In this document: positions 61,501 through 64,000 of the stretch, one piece after another
Position numbering within the stretch: position 1 is the first letter of the stretch
Layout: the number at the start of each line of letters is the position of its first letter
Assembly (NCBI GenBank): GCA_964035545.1
Contig: OZ037767.1
Coordinates: 20,562,628 to 20,626,627, forward strand
Source of the DNA: Bugula neritina
Lineage: Eukaryota; Bryozoa; Gymnolaemata; Cheilostomatida; Bugulidae
Direction of reading: 5' to 3'
Length of the DNA: 64,000 nucleotides
Made by a program: the position numbers and the translations under genes
Notes under the pieces: generated by a model
Databases searched by the model: none
What the model was told of the DNA's origin: nothing
The model's input: the letters and a program-made list of their open reading frames with translations, nothing else

Positions 61501-62920
61501 ACGTCCTGAGAACAATGAAACACCAGTCTGCAATGAAAGTAATAAGGTTCTACAGCGGCCTTCTTTCTTCACGAGTTTCTTTGTTTCTACTGGTGCCTAT
61601 CACAAGGCAGATAATGCAGTCTCCATAAAAAACCAGCTTATTCGTTATGGATCAGTGACCAGAAACATTCATTTCCAAATGCCTCATTAAAGCACTGGCA
61701 AGTTGCCTGAAACCAATGCAAGTTGATTAGGATATGAGAAGGTTGAACTTTGAGTTCCAGCCTCCAGGGTTAAAGAGAGTTCTGGTAAATATAGAAGTTG
61801 GTGAGTCACTGTTTGCCACTGAGTCATCTATAGAGGACTGACTCTACTAAAAAAATTCTCCCCTATTTAGTCACCTCATATGATTTTTTATATTTCAATT
61901 TAAAATACATATTGAGAAGAAAAGATGTAAAGTTGAACATCAACATCCAAGCCAAATGAAGTGAAATATGATGTAATTTACAGAATAAGCCACTAGTGTA
62001 GACTCTACGAGGACACAACTACTGCAGTTGAATAACTGGGGTAGGTTATCGTGTTGATGTGTCAAAGTTCAGTTAGTGGTAGAGATGCCAAGTGAACTTT
62101 TCTGCTATCAACACATGTGCTGAGAGATCATATAGAAGGAGGAATGTAGCTGCATTCTTTGCCAACAACTATCAACACACCTCGTCAGAGCAGTCACAAG
62201 AGGAAATCTGTGTTGATGATTAGTAATCTCTCTTTGCTCAACCAGCACAAATGTTTACAAACTATCACAATTACTTGCAAATAATTTTCTAAACACATAA
62301 AAAAATTCTGCCATTTGGCTACACTGTGGCAGTACTGCACTATTATCTAGATAGCACTTTGTGCTGGCTGTGTAAATTTATGGTGGTTGTTGCATAAGTT
62401 TCTAACTTTCTAAAAATATATTGCATAACCTGTGCAATACAAAACCTGACTCATCACCTTAACAAAACATACTTCTATGGCTGTCAGATAGCCGAGCAGA
62501 ACACAGAAGAGTTGGTTTCAGTGAGTCCGGGAGAGCTTAGCCGTTACTCGGTGCAACTAGACAAAAAGTTTCAATTTTGAAATAAAATACATTTTTTACA
62601 GCTAAGAAACATTAGCCAGCGCACTGAGTGAAGAATATTCTAGTATGTGGAAAAGACCTTTCCAATGCCGAGACAAACAAAGGATATGACAGAAAGAAGA
62701 CAACTTACAGTTGCTGAGTGAACACCGTTTACAGAACATACTTTCAGCAGTATAAAGTTGCCAGACACTGTATTAGAGGCAAAGGATTCTCCACTGTCTT
62801 ACCTTATACAGAAGACAACCCATAGTTTCTTGTGGAATAACTTGATTAAACTCACACTAGGCTACATAACTACTGTAAACTGGTTTTTCAACATTATCTA
62901 GATTGACATTAGCTAAAAAA
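58569..62920. other. Non-coding stretch
   Basis: Short ORFs at 58661-58858, 59310-59522 and 61496-61690 lack motifs and splice context. Nothing else was recognised. It could be upstream SPSB intron. Confidence 0.4.
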
Positions 62921-62923
62921 TAC

Positions 62924-63044
62924 CCCTAATACCTGTGACACCCCTAATATATGTGACACTCCTAATACCTGTGACACCCCTAATACATATGCGACACCCC
63001 TAATACATATGCGACACCCCTGATACCTTTGTGACACCTTCAAG
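62924..63044. repeat. CCCCTAATACCTGTGACA tandem repeat
   Basis: Six to seven imperfect units of 17-19 bp, drifting between CTAATACCTGTGACACCC and CTAATACATATGCGACACCC. Confidence 0.9.
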
Positions 63045-63107
63045 TGAGTATGTCTATTCAGCAGTATACAAGGTACAGTATTCTACAAGCTATAGCTGAC
63101 AAAAGCG

Positions 63108-63121
63108 CCCCCCCCCCCCCC
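63108..63121. repeat. Poly-C tract
   Basis: A run of about 14 C within non-coding sequence. Confidence 0.9.
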
Positions 63122-64000
63122 AGTGACATCCACCCCTTGATACAACAGCTCAATCTCACAAGGCACCTGAAGTGCAATTTTGGCAGTTGAGAAAGTCCTC
63201 TGTATGGTGAACCCACACAGAGACATAGACTTAGTATGTGAAAGACATCCCAACTGTCAGAGTAACGCATAATAAGCAGTTACGGCTCATTCTAACTCTC
63301 AGCTCTGCTTTCCATCAGCTCTGTTAGCAAGAAGTAAAGCAGTCTTACAAGGGAGAGAAATCTCAATACAAATTTAATATCAGTGCTGAGAGTTAAGTTG
63401 AAGTTTGGTTTCAAAATATCAGTCAGTTAAAATACAAGGAAAGTCTAAACCCAGGCCATGGATTTGGTAATAAATGTTCACTAGAGCTTATTACAGAATT
63501 TATATGCTAACTACAACATCTCACTTTGGAAAGAGAGATACAATAAATTATCAGAAATATAGGTCAATGCATACTGAAAGTATTAATTATAACTGTGGCA
63601 GGGAGAAACTTCCTAAATTTAGATAAAAACTTTGTCTGCCAACTATGAATGATTATGTTTAAATTACCAGAGCTATTACCAACCTGGTTGTTACGTGAGA
63701 GCAGATTCACCAATACACCTCTCTTGGACTGACACACTCTACTGCAACCACCTGCAAGCATATACCACAGGTTGTCAGTAATAAGCTGGTATAAGCTAAC
63801 CAAGAAGTGTCCAGTGACAGGCTGTGCTATCCACTCACCCTCACACCTCCCTAATTCCCCCAAATTTGGTTAATCACTAAGTAGGAAGTCTCTACAGGCC
63901 TGACTACCTGCGTACACTGGGCAATAAGTAAGCATGTGTAGTAAGTAGTAGGTAGGTAAGTAGAGTAAGTAGTAGGTAACTACATATAGTAAGTAGAGTA
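63122..64000. other. Non-coding end of window with GTAAGTAG repeat
   Basis: A minus-strand ORF of 99 codons (63564-63863) has no recognisable domain. From about 63930 to the end, the sequence is AGTAAGTAGTAGGTA-type tandem repeat cut by the window edge. Confidence 0.4.

Overview
The window is AT-rich, intron-rich animal nuclear DNA. Genes have short GT-AG exons, many introns carry minisatellites, and there are fossil transposons. The gene set (kinesin, SON, SPSB/Gustavus, WAP-type secreted protein, ROCO, caspase) fits a metazoan. An invertebrate, possibly a lophotrochozoan, is my best guess, but nothing in the sequence fixes the species. Gene models were built by hand from splice sites and reading-frame phase, without transcripts or database searches.

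Layout. (1) 0.66-8.3 kb, plus: 3' part of a divergent kinesin-like gene, with motor motifs followed by a coiled coil. (2) 9.5-10.8 kb, plus: a small secreted WAP-like protein. (3) 11.2-19.7 kb, minus: SON, the nuclear-speckle splicing co-factor, with SR/KE-rich segments, G-patch and dsRBD. Fifteen exons join in phase, and almost every intron has its own tandem repeat. (4) 20-24 kb: a perfect 34-bp-arm hairpin, TA microsatellites and copy A of an orphan gene. A degraded copy B lies at 38-39.4 kb. (5) 23.8-27.2 kb, plus: a broken R2-superclade non-LTR retrotransposon (zinc finger, reverse transcriptase, restriction-like endonuclease). (6) 28.97-36.37 kb, minus: the highlight. LRR exons, a Roc-COR GTPase exon, two acidic linker exons and two caspase exons all join in one open frame, giving a predicted LRR-Roc-COR-caspase protein of about 1177 residues. 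(7) 40-47 kb: no gene I can defend beyond a weak ORF. (8) 47.2-48.65 kb, minus: an SPSB1/4 (Gustavus) orthologue with SPRY domain and SOCS box. It may have an upstream micro-exon at 58.5 kb, which would make 48.65-58.5 kb an intron. (9) 53.1-56.6 kb: a large inverted repeat with about 695-bp arms, each holding a mirrored small TIR element.

The genes are not an operon and most are unrelated housekeeping or signalling genes. The ROCO-caspase stands out: a GTPase switch with a sensor-like LRR array appears to be fused directly to a cysteine protease. That architecture resembles prokaryotic conflict and cell-death proteins more than the metazoan ROCO proteins I know (LRRK, DAPK1, MFHAS1). The fusion is an inference from splice phase and needs transcript evidence.
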